Positions 54,130 through 62,636 of a stretch of DNA of 64,000 nt are shown here, piece after piece. Below the pieces are notes generated by a model. That model saw nothing but the letters and a program-made list of their open reading frames with translations, searched no databases and was not told where the DNA came from. Location: the NCBI GenBank assembly GCA_947624485.1, contig CANQKM010000008.1, positions 62,001 through 126,000 on the forward strand. Direction: 5' to 3'. The stretch comes from an uncultured Clostridia bacterium (lineage in GTDB: Bacteria; Bacillota; Clostridia; UBA1381). A program made the translations under genes and the position numbers. Within the stretch, counting starts at the first letter, position 1. Each line of letters opens with the position of its first letter.

Positions 54130-55458
54130 TTATGCCGACGGCAATTCTGTTTTTATTCTCACTCCGCCGCAGTTCTCTATCGAAAACTCTCCTCCATGGG
54201 CTTTTATAATACGGTACGCCATAGGCAGTCCCAGCCCATGCGCGGATTTAGGGATCTCGGCAATATTGTCTATCACTTCCTGCGGCACGCCATTGCCGTT
54301 GTCGGCGATCTCCACGATGACACGCCCTTTTTCCTCATACTGCGTTATAGTGATTTTGCAGCCGCTTTTGTTATGCGTGATACTGTTGTTTATCAGATTA
54401 TACACCGCGCGCTCGATAAGGCTTTCGTCCGCAGATATAGTTGATTTTTCGTTCCGCAAATCAAGCTCGATCTCGCATTTGTCGGCGATGCCGCTGTTTA
54501 ATATGTCCGACACAACACGGCGCAGCAAGGGACAGATTTTGACCGCCGTTTTATTGGATGGCTGCATATCGTATTCGAGCGACGAAATTAAATTCAAATC
54601 CTCGATAAGCTTCTTTATTTTCACGCCCTGCGCGGTTATCGCTTCGGCTTTTCCGCGCTCCGTTTTTGTGAGGTTTTCCGAGTTCGCAAGCTCGTCCGAG
54701 TAGCCGACTATTACCGAAAGCGGCGTGCGGATATCGTGTGAAATACCGGAGATCCAGTTTGACCTTGCGCTGTCGCGGGCGGCGAGAGCGGCATTTTTGC
54801 GCTCGATCGCGTCCGACGCTCGGTTTATGTTCGCGGATATTTCCTTGAAAATTCCGCGCTCCGGCAAGCTGACCGGCTTTTCGTTACGCAAATCGGCTAT
54901 TCCGTCGGTGAGCGCGCGCAAGCGGCGGTAAAGACGAGAGCCGAAAATACACGCCAACAGCGCGGCGAAGCACAGGTTGACGAGAAGGATCGTCAAAATC
55001 CTTTGCGGCAGCGTGTCGAACCAGCTCATCGAATAAATCATTTCGTATTTGGCGACCGCGTTTTTCGGTATGCCGAGCACCAGCAGCCCGTAGTCCTCCG
55101 TGCGGACGTAGACGGGGTAATCGTTCAAAAACCAGTGCGTCATTCTTGCGACGTCATTTATGGAATAGTGCGAAGGAATATCGTCGGGCTTGTTTTGCGA
55201 CCATATAATACCGCCGTTTTCGTCAATCAAAATGCACCAATAGTTGTCGGGGATAACGTTTTCCGTAAGCTCAAAGCCGCGTTCCGTCCGCGTCAGATTT
55301 TCGCTTATCAGCGCGAGCGTTTTTCTCGGTCTGCCTTCTTCGCCGGGATCGCTCGCGATATATGCGTATCCCAGAAAATTCACGCACAGCAGAATAACCG
55401 CGATCACCGCCGAGGTAAGCGTAAAACAGATAAAAATTTTCAGGCTTGTTTTATTCAT
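54130..55458 (-). CDS. Sensor histidine kinase (HPK1/ResE-like)
   Basis: 442 residues. Two membrane helices (about 7-29 and 155-175) bracket an extracytoplasmic sensor of about 125 residues. Then HAMP-like linker, HisKA with SGISHDIRTPLSVIVGYSDE, and HATPase with NLINNSITHN, IADNGNGVPQ and GLGLPMAYRIIKAHGG. Its ATG overlaps the end of the regulator gene by 8 bp. With the upstream regulator and the divergent ABC genes it resembles the systems controlling lantibiotic or bacitracin immunity. Confidence 0.93.
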   Translation of the reverse strand: MNKTSLKIFICFTLTSAVIAVILLCVNFLGYAYIASDPGEEGRPRKTLALISENLTRTERGFELTENVIPDNYWCILIDENGGIIWSQNKPDDIPSHYSINDVARMTHWFLNDYPVYVRTEDYGLLVLGIPKNAVAKYEMIYSMSWFDTLPQRILTILLVNLCFAALLACIFGSRLYRRLRALTDGIADLRNEKPVSLPERGIFKEISANINRASDAIERKNAALAARDSARSNWISGISHDIRTPLSVIVGYSDELANSENLTKTERGKAEAITAQGVKIKKLIEDLNLISSLEYDMQPSNKTAVKICPLLRRVVSDILNSGIADKCEIELDLRNEKSTISADESLIERAVYNLINNSITHNKSGCKITITQYEEKGRVIVEIADNGNGVPQEVIDNIAEIPKSAHGLGLPMAYRIIKAHGGEFSIENCGGVRIKTELPSA

Positions 55459-56155
55459 TTTCAATCACCAGCTTGTATCCCAACCCCTTGACCGTCAGCA
55501 AATGCTTCGGCTTCGACGGCTCGGCTTCGATTTTCTGCCGCAGCCGCCGTATATGCACCATCAGCGTGTTTTCATACCCGTAATATTCCTCGCCCCAAGC
55601 CGCCATGCAAAGCGCGTCGGATGTGACGATTTTATTTCTGTTTTCCCACAGCTTTTTAAGCAGAATATACTCCTTCGCCGTGAGCGGGATTTCCCTGCCG
55701 TTTTTATTTACCGACGCGGTTTCAAAATCAACTGTGCAGCCCGACATACCGAACGCCGATTTTGTTTCCGCGATTCCGTAAACGCGTTTTAAAACGGCGT
55801 TTATACGCAAAATCAGCTCGTCCGCCAGAAAGGGCTTTACAATATAATCGTCCGCGCCCAAGCCGAGTCCTTTTATCCTGTCGTTCCCCTCGCCGCGCGC
55901 GGTCAGGAAAATCGCGGGAGCGGACGAGATCTCGCGGAGCTTTTCAAACAGCGCGAAGCCGTCTCCGTCGGGAAGATTTACGTCGAGCAGATACAGCGCG
56001 ATCGACTGTTCTTTCGCAATTCTAAGCGCCGCTTTACAGTCGGGCGCGGTGTAGATATTATAAAATCCGTTGTTGTATAAAATTCCCGATAAAATTTTCA
56101 ACAGCTCCGTTTCGTCGTCAACGATCAGGATTTTTTTGTTTTTCAATTCGTTCAT
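55451..56155 (-). CDS. OmpR-family response regulator
   Basis: 234 residues. Receiver (ILIVDDETELL; phospho-Asp in LYLLDVNLPDGDG; Lys in YIVKPF) and winged-helix Trans_reg_C domain (IPLTAKEYILLKKLWENRNKIVT; HIRRLRQKIE; TVKGLGYKL). The direct repeats in front of the ABC transporter genes are its likely target. Confidence 0.95.
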   Translation of the reverse strand: MNELKNKKILIVDDETELLKILSGILYNNGFYNIYTAPDCKAALRIAKEQSIALYLLDVNLPDGDGFALFEKLREISSAPAIFLTARGEGNDRIKGLGLGADDYIVKPFLADELILRINAVLKRVYGIAETKSAFGMSGCTVDFETASVNKNGREIPLTAKEYILLKKLWENRNKIVTSDALCMAAWGEEYYGYENTLMVHIRRLRQKIEAEPSKPKHLLTVKGLGYKLVIENE

Positions 56156-56179
56156 GCTTATTCTCCGATTTCTTTAATA

Positions 56180-56330
56180 GGCTTCCCCTTGAGGGGAAGC
56201 TGTCAGCGTAGCTGACTGATGAGGTGTAGCTGCGAAGCAGCGTTATTACGCTAACTTTCAAATTATAACGCCCTGACGGGCTACACCTCATCCACCGCTT
56301 CGCGGTCCCCCTTCCCCTCAAGGGGAAGGC
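56180..56330. repeat. Palindromic MITE/REP-like element, fourth family
   Basis: About 150 bp with outer arms GCTTCCCCTTGAGGGGAAGC and CTTCCCCTCAAGGGGAAGGC, inner arms GATGAGGTGTAGC / GCTACACCTCATC, and nested hairpins (GTCAGCGTAGCTGAC; GCTGCGAAGCAGC). It lies between the regulator and the divergent ABC operon. The rest of this 319-bp gap is the operator region. Confidence 0.85.
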
Positions 56331-56390
56331 TTTATTTATCTGCTATTGTATCATAATTCGTTCCGTATTGAAACCGAATTTATAAATATT

Positions 56391-56430
56391 TAAGGTTCAC
56401 GTAAGGTTTAGTTTATTTTCCCGAAAGGTT
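56391..56430 (+). promoter_or_regulatory. Phased direct repeats, probable response-regulator operator
   Basis: TAAGGTT at 56391 and 56402, then AAAGGTT at 56424: spacings of 11 and 22 bp, the usual helical phasing for OmpR-family sites. They are 45-85 bp before the ABC ATPase start. Confidence 0.65.
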
Positions 56431-56474
56431 TATATGTTAACATTAAATCATTCCAAAACGAAAGGAGAACTACC

Positions 56475-57206
56475 ATGAACGAAATTGTAAAAACAACAAA
56501 CCTCACCAAACTCTACAAGGGAGCGACGGCGGTAAGCGGTCTTAATATGCGCGTGAACGAGGGGCGCATATACGGCTTCTTAGGCCCCAACGGCGCAGGA
56601 AAAACGACTACGCTTAAAATGCTCCTGAGCCTTATCCGCCCGACGGAGGGCGAAATTGAGATAATGGGGCGGCGCATGGACACGAAAAACCGCATTGAAA
56701 TTTTGCGTGGTATCGGCTCGCTTATCGAGTCGCCGTCGTTTTACGGGCACCTTACGGGAGCGGAAAATCTGCGTATCTTGCAAACGCTTCTTGACGTGCC
56801 GAAAAGGAATATCGACAAGGTGCTGCAGATAGTCAGGCTCGACAATCAGCGCGGTAAGAAAGCGTCGGCGTACTCGCTCGGCATGAAACAGCGGCTCGGG
56901 CTCGCGGGCGCGCTTTTGTCGTTTCCTAAGCTTTTGATACTCGACGAGCCGACAAACGGGCTTGACCCGTCGGGCATACAGGAAATGCGCGAGCTAATTA
57001 AATCGCTGCCGCGTCAGTATGGTATGACGGTGATAGTGTCAAGCCACCTGCTCTCGGAAATTGACCAGATGGCGGAGGATGTGGGCATAATCGCAAACGG
57101 TAAGATGAAGTATCAGGGCGCGCTTGACAATTTGCATAATATCGACAAGTCTAAATCGCTCGAGGAAATATTCCTCGACCTTACGGGAAAGGAGCGGAGT
57201 TTATGA
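56475..57206 (+). CDS. ABC transporter ATP-binding protein (lantibiotic/bacitracin-immunity type)
   Basis: 243 residues. Walker A FLGPNGAGKTTTLKML, signature YSLGMKQRLGLAGALL, Walker B LLILDEPTNGLDPSG, switch His in SSHLLSE. The BcrA/NukF/SpaF-like group pumps antimicrobial peptides out of the membrane. It overlaps the next gene by 4 bp (ATGA). The two permeases and the divergent two-component system complete the usual set. Confidence 0.93.
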   Translation: MNEIVKTTNLTKLYKGATAVSGLNMRVNEGRIYGFLGPNGAGKTTTLKMLLSLIRPTEGEIEIMGRRMDTKNRIEILRGIGSLIESPSFYGHLTGAENLRILQTLLDVPKRNIDKVLQIVRLDNQRGKKASAYSLGMKQRLGLAGALLSFPKLLILDEPTNGLDPSGIQEMRELIKSLPRQYGMTVIVSSHLLSEIDQMAEDVGIIANGKMKYQGALDNLHNIDKSKSLEEIFLDLTGKERSL

Positions 57207-57964
57207 TAAAGTTACTCAAATGCGAGTTTATGAAAACGCGCCGCCGCTACGTATTCGTGACCGCGCTCGCAGTAACGGCGGCGATGCTGTTATGGATTTA
57301 TCCGAGAAATCATAGCGAAGATTTGCTGCGACTCGGCTGGATGGCGAATTTATACGAGCTGCCGCTTATAAACTCGATCTTTATGCCGCTGCTTTCGATA
57401 ATAGTGTCGTCGCGGTTGTGCGATATCGAGCATAAGGGCGCAATGCTAAAGCAGCTTGCGGTCACAAAAAAGCGCGGGCAAATCTACGACGCGAAGCTTT
57501 TATATGGGCTTGCTATCATGCTGTTCTGCGTGGTTTTAAGCTGGGCAGCGACGATCGCGTTCGGCTGTATCGCGGGCTTCGGCGGCGATTTGCCGATAAA
57601 GCTGTATCTTTTGTATCTGCTGTTCACCGCCGCGCCGACTGTCGCGGTGTACATTTTCCAGCACACGCTGTCGCTCTGCTTTAAAAATCAGGCGGTCACG
57701 TTTTTTTCGGGCGCGATAGGCACGTTTTTCGGGACGTTTTCGATGTTCCTGCCGCAGCTTTCGTGGCTCCGCAGGTCGCTTATCTGGGGCTATTACGCCG
57801 TGCTGATGTTTGTCGGGCTGTTTGACTGGACGAGAGATGACCGCTATAAGTACGCGCATTTCGACGTTATGGGAATTGATTGGAATTTCTTTATCGTATT
57901 GCTTTTTATATGCGTCGCTCTGTATATCATCGGGCGCGAAATATTCAAGAGAAAGGAGCTGTAA
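57203..57964 (+). CDS. ABC-2-type permease, first subunit
   Basis: 253 residues with six hydrophobic segments and no signal peptide. The N-terminal IKLLKCEFMKTRRRY and the spacing of helices match NukE/SpaE-type immunity permeases. It starts inside the ATPase gene stop and ends 3 bp before the second permease gene. Confidence 0.85.
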   Translation: MIKLLKCEFMKTRRRYVFVTALAVTAAMLLWIYPRNHSEDLLRLGWMANLYELPLINSIFMPLLSIIVSSRLCDIEHKGAMLKQLAVTKKRGQIYDAKLLYGLAIMLFCVVLSWAATIAFGCIAGFGGDLPIKLYLLYLLFTAAPTVAVYIFQHTLSLCFKNQAVTFFSGAIGTFFGTFSMFLPQLSWLRRSLIWGYYAVLMFVGLFDWTRDDRYKYAHFDVMGIDWNFFIVLLFICVALYIIGREIFKRKEL

Positions 57965-57967
57965 ATT

Positions 57968-58696
57968 ATGTTACTGAAATTATTGAAGGCGGAGCGAATG
58001 AAGCTAAAGCGCTCTCCCGTATGGCTAGCATTTTTGCTGATGCCGGTCATTCCGGCGGCTTTGGGAACGGCGAATTATCTGTATCAGAAGGAGGTTTTAA
58101 CGCGCGAATGGCTGAGCCTATGGACGCAGCACACGCTGTTTACCGATTATTTCTTCCTGCCGATAATGCTCGGTATTTACTGCGCGTATATAATGCGGCT
58201 GGAAAACGCGAACAATAACTGGAATAAGGTTTTCACCATGCCCGCGGGGCGCTCGTCGGTGTTTCTCGCGAAGCTCCTGACCGCCGCGATGATGCTGCTT
58301 TTCAGCATGATATGGATTTGCGCGCTGTTCGTGATCTCGGGATATATGGCGGGGCTTACAGATCCGCCGTGGCTCACGATCGCGCAGTGGTGCGTGTTCG
58401 GCACGCTCGGAGGAATGGTCACGGTCGCGATACAGATTTTTATCTCGATGAACATAAAAAGCTTCGCGCTGCCGATAGGAATATCGTTCGCGGGCGGACT
58501 TTCGGGGCTTGGATTTCTTGCTAAAAATATGGGACACATATGGCCCTATTCGCTTATGTCCTACGGCATGAACTCGAACGCGCCGCAGAAGATCGCCGAA
58601 AGCGGAGGATATGTTCAGTTTGCCGCTGTGTGTGTTGTGTATATCGCGATATTTACCGCGCTCGGGGCTGTTACGGCGGCGAGGAGGGATATATAA
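57968..58696 (+). CDS. ABC-2-type permease, second subunit
   Basis: 242 residues, six hydrophobic segments. LLKLLKAERMKLKRSPVWLAFLLMPVIPAALG is characteristic of NukG/SpaG-like permeases. With the first permease it would form the channel of the heterodimeric transporter. No lantibiotic structural or modification gene is nearby, so the system probably gives resistance to foreign peptides. Confidence 0.85.
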   Translation: MLLKLLKAERMKLKRSPVWLAFLLMPVIPAALGTANYLYQKEVLTREWLSLWTQHTLFTDYFFLPIMLGIYCAYIMRLENANNNWNKVFTMPAGRSSVFLAKLLTAAMMLLFSMIWICALFVISGYMAGLTDPPWLTIAQWCVFGTLGGMVTVAIQIFISMNIKSFALPIGISFAGGLSGLGFLAKNMGHIWPYSLMSYGMNSNAPQKIAESGGYVQFAAVCVVYIAIFTALGAVTAARRDI

Positions 58697-58764
58697 ATTT
58701 TCCTGCTGCAGAGGTAACGTATCGCCAAGGCGGATTGACATAGGAAACAGCCGGAGCTTCCGGC

Positions 58765-58800
58765 AATAAAAAATCCGGAAAACATATTGCTTTCCGGATT
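58765..58800 (-). terminator. Probable native terminator of the rpsI transcript
   Basis: AATCCGGAAA (58772-58781) pairs with TTTCCGGATT (58791-58800), with a T-run on the minus strand. It lies just downstream of the rpsI 3' fragment, as the original operon terminator would. Confidence 0.8.
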
Positions 58801-58817
58801 CGTTTCTTGTATAAAAT

Positions 58818-58865
58818 TTATCTCTTAGAGAACTGCGGCGCACGACGTGCTGCTTTGAGACCGTA
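58818..58865 (-). other. Duplicated 3' end of rpsI (attachment site)
   Basis: On the minus strand these bases encode YGLKAARRAPQFSKR-stop, the C-terminus of ribosomal protein S9. Upstream of the Tyr the frame loses S9 similarity and soon hits a stop, so only the last 15 codons are here. This is what remains at one end when an integrative element enters the 3' end of rpsI. The intact rpsI should lie beyond the right edge of the window. Confidence 0.85.
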
Positions 58866-58958
58866 CTGGTGCAAATTTCAGCGCCGAAACCCTTGATACA
58901 AGCGGGTTCGCGGGCTATTGCCGCTTTGTTTCACCCATCGCTTAACCCATTTGGGATA

Positions 58959-60176
58959 CTATGCTTCCGCAGCCGATTTTTTGCTTAGTGCCGCATTGAC
59001 TACTCCGATTAAATCTTCGGGTTTATTATATTTCACTTTTGCGTAAATGTCCATAGTTATTTTGCTATTTTCGTGTCCCGCAAGGTATTGAACCGTCTTA
59101 GGGTCAATTCCCATGTAAATAAGGTTGGTAATGTAGGTGTGGCGAAGCTGATGCGGAGTAACATCAAAATCCAACGCATACACTATATTAGGGTTGCTAC
59201 GCGAATGTGTGCCAAGTATAGGGTTGACAGTCCGCACAATCCTTTGACCATTCACATATTGGTAGTATTTTCTTTCCTTTGCCGTGCGAACTTTAATATA
59301 TTTCCAAACACGCTGAAATTGTGAATAGGAAAGGGGTTCACCGTTCCTGTCAGCAATAACATAATCGGAAATCGACTTCTCTTTCGCCTCTCGCAAACAA
59401 TCTGCAAGACACTTTGGAATTGGTATATCACGTTTGGCAGCGGGTGTTTTTAATACTGTGCTTATAACAGGGCGGTTATTTTCATTCCGCCATGCCCTGC
59501 GAACAGAGATATACGGTGTTTCCTCATCCAAAAAAACACAATCCCATTGCAGAGCAAGGATTTCTTCTCGCCGCAGTCCCGAATACAGTCCAATCATAAC
59601 AAATAAATACGGCGGTAAACCTTTTATTGTATGGAGCAGTGTGCTAACTTGCTCGTCACTTAGAGCCGTTTTGCTTTTCATTGCCTTTCCGCCTTTGGCA
59701 GCAAGCGTAGCAGACGGGTCATCTTCAATTATTTGATTTGCTTCAGCGGAATAGAATATACTCTTGATTAACATATTCATCTTACTATATACGCCGGAGG
59801 ACAGTTTAGATACCGGCACCATCAGCACTTTCAGGTCGTCCAGTGTTACCTCATCCATATACATTTCTCCAATAGGTTTAATTACATACTTCCGCAGCAA
59901 AAGTTCATATCCTCGCAAGGTTTGAGGGCTTACGGTTGCGGATTTCATTTTTAACCATTTCTCACAGTATTCTTCCACGGTCGGATTAACCCTGCGAAAG
60001 CGTATGTCGTCTACTTCTTTTTGAGCTTTTTTTACTTTATCATACAGTTCTTTCTGCGTTTTGCCATAAATAGCAACTCTTTTTCCGTCTGCGTCCATTA
60101 TTCTTGTTCTGTAATATTCTTTTCCGTTATGTATTACCGATTTATAATCGGGTATGACTTCCTTTTTTCTCGGCAT
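58959..60176 (-). CDS. Tyrosine integrase, copy 1
   Basis: 405 residues, Tn916/ICE type. N-terminal AP2-like arm-binding domain (EYYRTRIMDADGKRVAIYGKTQKELYDKV), SAM-like core-binding domain (about 70-170), and catalytic domain with Arg in GLRREEILALQW, HQLRHTYITNL (HxxR), GHENSKITMDIYAKV (final His and Tyr). ATG at 60176 follows AAAGGAGG; a longer frame overlaps copy 2 and is rejected. It lies next to the attachment site. Paralogous to copy 2. Confidence 0.93.
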   Translation of the reverse strand: MPRKKEVIPDYKSVIHNGKEYYRTRIMDADGKRVAIYGKTQKELYDKVKKAQKEVDDIRFRRVNPTVEEYCEKWLKMKSATVSPQTLRGYELLLRKYVIKPIGEMYMDEVTLDDLKVLMVPVSKLSSGVYSKMNMLIKSIFYSAEANQIIEDDPSATLAAKGGKAMKSKTALSDEQVSTLLHTIKGLPPYLFVMIGLYSGLRREEILALQWDCVFLDEETPYISVRRAWRNENNRPVISTVLKTPAAKRDIPIPKCLADCLREAKEKSISDYVIADRNGEPLSYSQFQRVWKYIKVRTAKERKYYQYVNGQRIVRTVNPILGTHSRSNPNIVYALDFDVTPHQLRHTYITNLIYMGIDPKTVQYLAGHENSKITMDIYAKVKYNKPEDLIGVVNAALSKKSAAEA

Positions 60177-60192
60177 CTCGTATTTCCTCCTT

Positions 60193-61425
60193 TTACGATA
60201 TATCTGCTTTATTATTCGGGTTTTCGTTCCACATAGAGAATACACCGTCCAACACGACTGCAAGCTCCTGCGGCTTATTGTATTTGACCTTTGCATATAT
60301 GTCCATCGTTATTTTACTGCTTTCGTGTCCGGCAAGATATTGAACCGTTTTCGGATCAACGGAAGCGTGTATGAGATTTGTAATGTAAGTGTGCCGAAGC
60401 TGATGGGGAGTTACGGTAAAGTCTAAACTATATACAACCTTTCCGTTGTGAGCCGCTTTTTCCCCAAGAACAGGTGTTACGGTATGCTTTACCCGCTCTC
60501 CGTTTTCATAACGATAGTAATGACGTTCTTTCGCGGTTCGAGTAACAATGTATGCCCATAGCTGCCTAAACTGCGTATATGATAGCGGATTTCCCTCTCG
60601 GTTTGATACGACATATTCCGATTTGGATTTCGCCTTTGCTTCTCTCAGGCATTCCGCCAGGCAATCGGGGAGTGGTATATCTCTGTGAGCGGCGGTTGTT
60701 TTCAGTTCATCCAATATTACGGGTCTATTGTGTTCTGTGTGCCAAGCCCTGCATACCGTTAAATATGGAGCTTCCGTGTTCAGAAACACCGAGTCCCATT
60801 TCAACGCGAGAATTTCCTCGCGGCGCAATCCGGCGTACAGCCCAATCATAACAAAAACATACGGCGGCAGGTCTTTGACCGTATTAAGCAGCTTATCTAC
60901 TTGTTCGTCTGTAAGCGGTTCTCTGTCCTCCTGCGGAATACCGCCGCCCTTTGCGGAAAGATTTAGCGTAGGGTTATTATTTATAACTTTACTTTCTTTT
61001 GCTGATGTGAAGATACATTTCAACAATATATTTACCGATTTGTAAACAGAAGCCGATTTCTTTGATACCGGGATAAGCGCCATACGAATATCATCAAGTG
61101 TCACATCGGACATATACATATTACCAAGCGGCTTAATAATATAGTTTTTAACCTTTGATGTGTAATCTGTTAATGTGGTCTGTCTCACATTTGCCGATTG
61201 CATAAGCAGCCATTTCTCACAATATTCCTTAACGGTAGGAGATGCTCTGCGGAATGTATTATTCAGTAGTTGTTCGCGCGTTTCATCAATTTTTTCTTCC
61301 AATTCCGCTATGGTTCTTGCATATAAAGCGATACGCTTCCCGTCAGAGCCTTTAATGCGGGTTCTGTAATACTCAATACCGTTCAATACAACAGTTCCAA
61401 TTTGTTTTGTTTGTTTTCTGTTCAT
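60193..61425 (-). CDS. Tyrosine integrase, copy 2
   Basis: 410 residues, collinear with copy 1 and clearly homologous over the whole length, with all catalytic residues (GLRREEILALKW, HQLRHTYITNL, GHESSKITMDIYAKV). The two genes are 16 bp apart in one transcript, so both are likely made. Divergence at many positions, including the core-binding domain, argues against a very recent duplication. Confidence 0.93.
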   Translation of the reverse strand: MNRKQTKQIGTVVLNGIEYYRTRIKGSDGKRIALYARTIAELEEKIDETREQLLNNTFRRASPTVKEYCEKWLLMQSANVRQTTLTDYTSKVKNYIIKPLGNMYMSDVTLDDIRMALIPVSKKSASVYKSVNILLKCIFTSAKESKVINNNPTLNLSAKGGGIPQEDREPLTDEQVDKLLNTVKDLPPYVFVMIGLYAGLRREEILALKWDSVFLNTEAPYLTVCRAWHTEHNRPVILDELKTTAAHRDIPLPDCLAECLREAKAKSKSEYVVSNREGNPLSYTQFRQLWAYIVTRTAKERHYYRYENGERVKHTVTPVLGEKAAHNGKVVYSLDFTVTPHQLRHTYITNLIHASVDPKTVQYLAGHESSKITMDIYAKVKYNKPQELAVVLDGVFSMWNENPNNKADIS

Positions 61426-61533
61426 ACATTTTCCCTCCTTGACAATGATTACATCTCAGTCCTTGCTCAAATGATATATTTATTTTATTTCAATCAAATA
61501 AAAAGAACAAGGATGTCAACCCGTGTCTCAGCG

Positions 61534-61752
61534 TTACCTTGCTTTACGGTAAGTTTCTTGCTTTTCAAGAGGTAAAGCCCTGTGTGTGCATTTCGCAATA
61601 TATTCTTGCAAGGCATCGTTTGTAAAATACACACAACCGTTTGGGACATATTGAACAAATGATATTGCCCCGATAGTTCGCGCCGTGTCAAGCGTCGCAA
61701 TGCTGATGCCAAGTATTGATGCTGCTTCTTTTCGGGAATATAATTTTTCCAT
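61534..61752 (-). CDS. Excisionase-like HTH protein
   Basis: 72 residues from the ATG at 61752 (GAGGAG upstream). EKLYSRKEAASILGISIATLDTAR is a MerR/Xis-type helix-turn-helix followed by YVPNGCVYFTNDALQEYIA, the usual DNA-binding wing of small excisionases. Located just upstream of the integrases, as in Tn916-type elements. It would direct excision. Confidence 0.85.
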   Translation of the reverse strand: MEKLYSRKEAASILGISIATLDTARTIGAISFVQYVPNGCVYFTNDALQEYIAKCTHRALPLEKQETYRKAR

Positions 61753-61783
61753 TGATTTCTCCTCTCTTTTGCCTTTTAACCCA

Positions 61784-61816
61784 AAACCGCCATCTGTAAA
61801 GTACAGATGACGGTTT
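61784..61816 (-). terminator. Hairpin after the 3D-domain gene
   Basis: AAACCGCCATCTGT pairs with ACAGATGACGGTTT (one mismatch). A short T-run follows on the minus strand. Confidence 0.6.
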
Positions 61817-61828
61817 GATAATAGCCTG

Positions 61829-62479
61829 TTACTGTGACGCATTATTTACCTTATAAACCTTTTTATCGCCCGTTACGGAGTAAGACTCGCTGTTGCTGCC
61901 TGTCAGAACGTCAATTCGGTTTCCCCTTATCGCGCCGCCCGTATCGTGGGCGGTTCTGTAACCGACGCCCTCTATGTAGACCGTACTGCCGAGCGGAATA
62001 ACATTCGGGTCAACCGCGATTATCTCTCCGATTTGCGGCTCTAATGCCTGCCCGAAGCAGTCAACACTGTATCCGCCGTTTTCGGACGGCGAGGAAGTAT
62101 AGCCTGTGATATAGAACGTACCTATGCAGTCGCCTATGTCGCCGCTGTTTTCCGACGTTTTCGCTTTCGTCTTTGACTTTGTTTTCGTTTTATCGGCGCT
62201 TTCAGACATATATTCGCTATACACCCACCCCTGGCGAGTGCCGTCGTAAACCTGCCACCATTTGCCGCCGTTTGTTCCTATGACCTTTAACTCCGTATGC
62301 TTCGGATACGCTGTTATAACGGAGCTTCTCGTGGTCGGTTCGGCGCGAAGGTTAAGTCCGCTCCGTGCGTTCACATACCACGTTTCAAAACCCGCGGCTG
62401 ATGCTGAAAAACTTATTGACAATGCTGCCGCCGTTAAAATAATTCCTGTATTCCTGATGATTTTCTTTTTATTCTTCAT
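61829..62479 (-). CDS. Secreted SH3/3D-domain protein of the element
   Basis: 216 residues from the ATG at 62479 (AAAGGA upstream). Signal peptide ([18 protein letters not shown]), SH3b domain ([22 protein letters not shown] to GWVYSEYM), a Lys/Thr linker, and a C-terminal 3D domain ([39 protein letters not shown]). Probably opens or binds peptidoglycan during DNA transfer. Its 3D domain is homologous to the host YabE-like protein at 23631-24749. Confidence 0.88.
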   Translation of the reverse strand: MKNKKKIIRNTGIILTAAALSISFSASAAGFETWYVNARSGLNLRAEPTTRSSVITAYPKHTELKVIGTNGGKWWQVYDGTRQGWVYSEYMSESADKTKTKSKTKAKTSENSGDIGDCIGTFYITGYTSSPSENGGYSVDCFGQALEPQIGEIIAVDPNVIPLGSTVYIEGVGYRTAHDTGGAIRGNRIDVLTGSNSESYSVTGDKKVYKVNNASQ

Positions 62480-62621
62480 TAGAACTGTCCTTTCTCTTTT
62501 GCCTTTTGAGTTTTTTATTAAATGGTTTATTGCCGCCGCTGTTTTTGTAAATGTTGACAATCGCCTGATAAGCGGTTAAATCAATATAGCCCGAACCGTT
62601 GTATTTCAATCCTCTGAACAT
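62469..62621 (-). CDS. Small 50-residue protein of the element
   Basis: [21 protein letters not shown] then a basic tail ending RKDSSNEE. It starts 16 bp after the mazF stop with a GGGG ribosome site and overlaps the 3D gene by 11 bp, suggesting translational coupling. Small proteins of this look are common in such elements; function unknown. Confidence 0.6.
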   Translation of the reverse strand: MFRGLKYNGSGYIDLTAYQAIVNIYKNSGGNKPFNKKLKRQKRKDSSNEE

Positions 62622-62636
62622 CTGTCCGAACCCCTT

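Noticed and set aside
58890-58925. GGGTTCG-containing stretch as a tRNA T-arm at the element end
   Set aside because: No acceptor, D or anticodon stem can be formed around it; the attachment site is the rpsI 3' end instead.
60177-60296. N-terminal extension of integrase copy 1 into copy 2
   Set aside because: A strong AAAGGAGG site precedes the ATG at 60176, and the extension is an off-frame reading of the end of copy 2.
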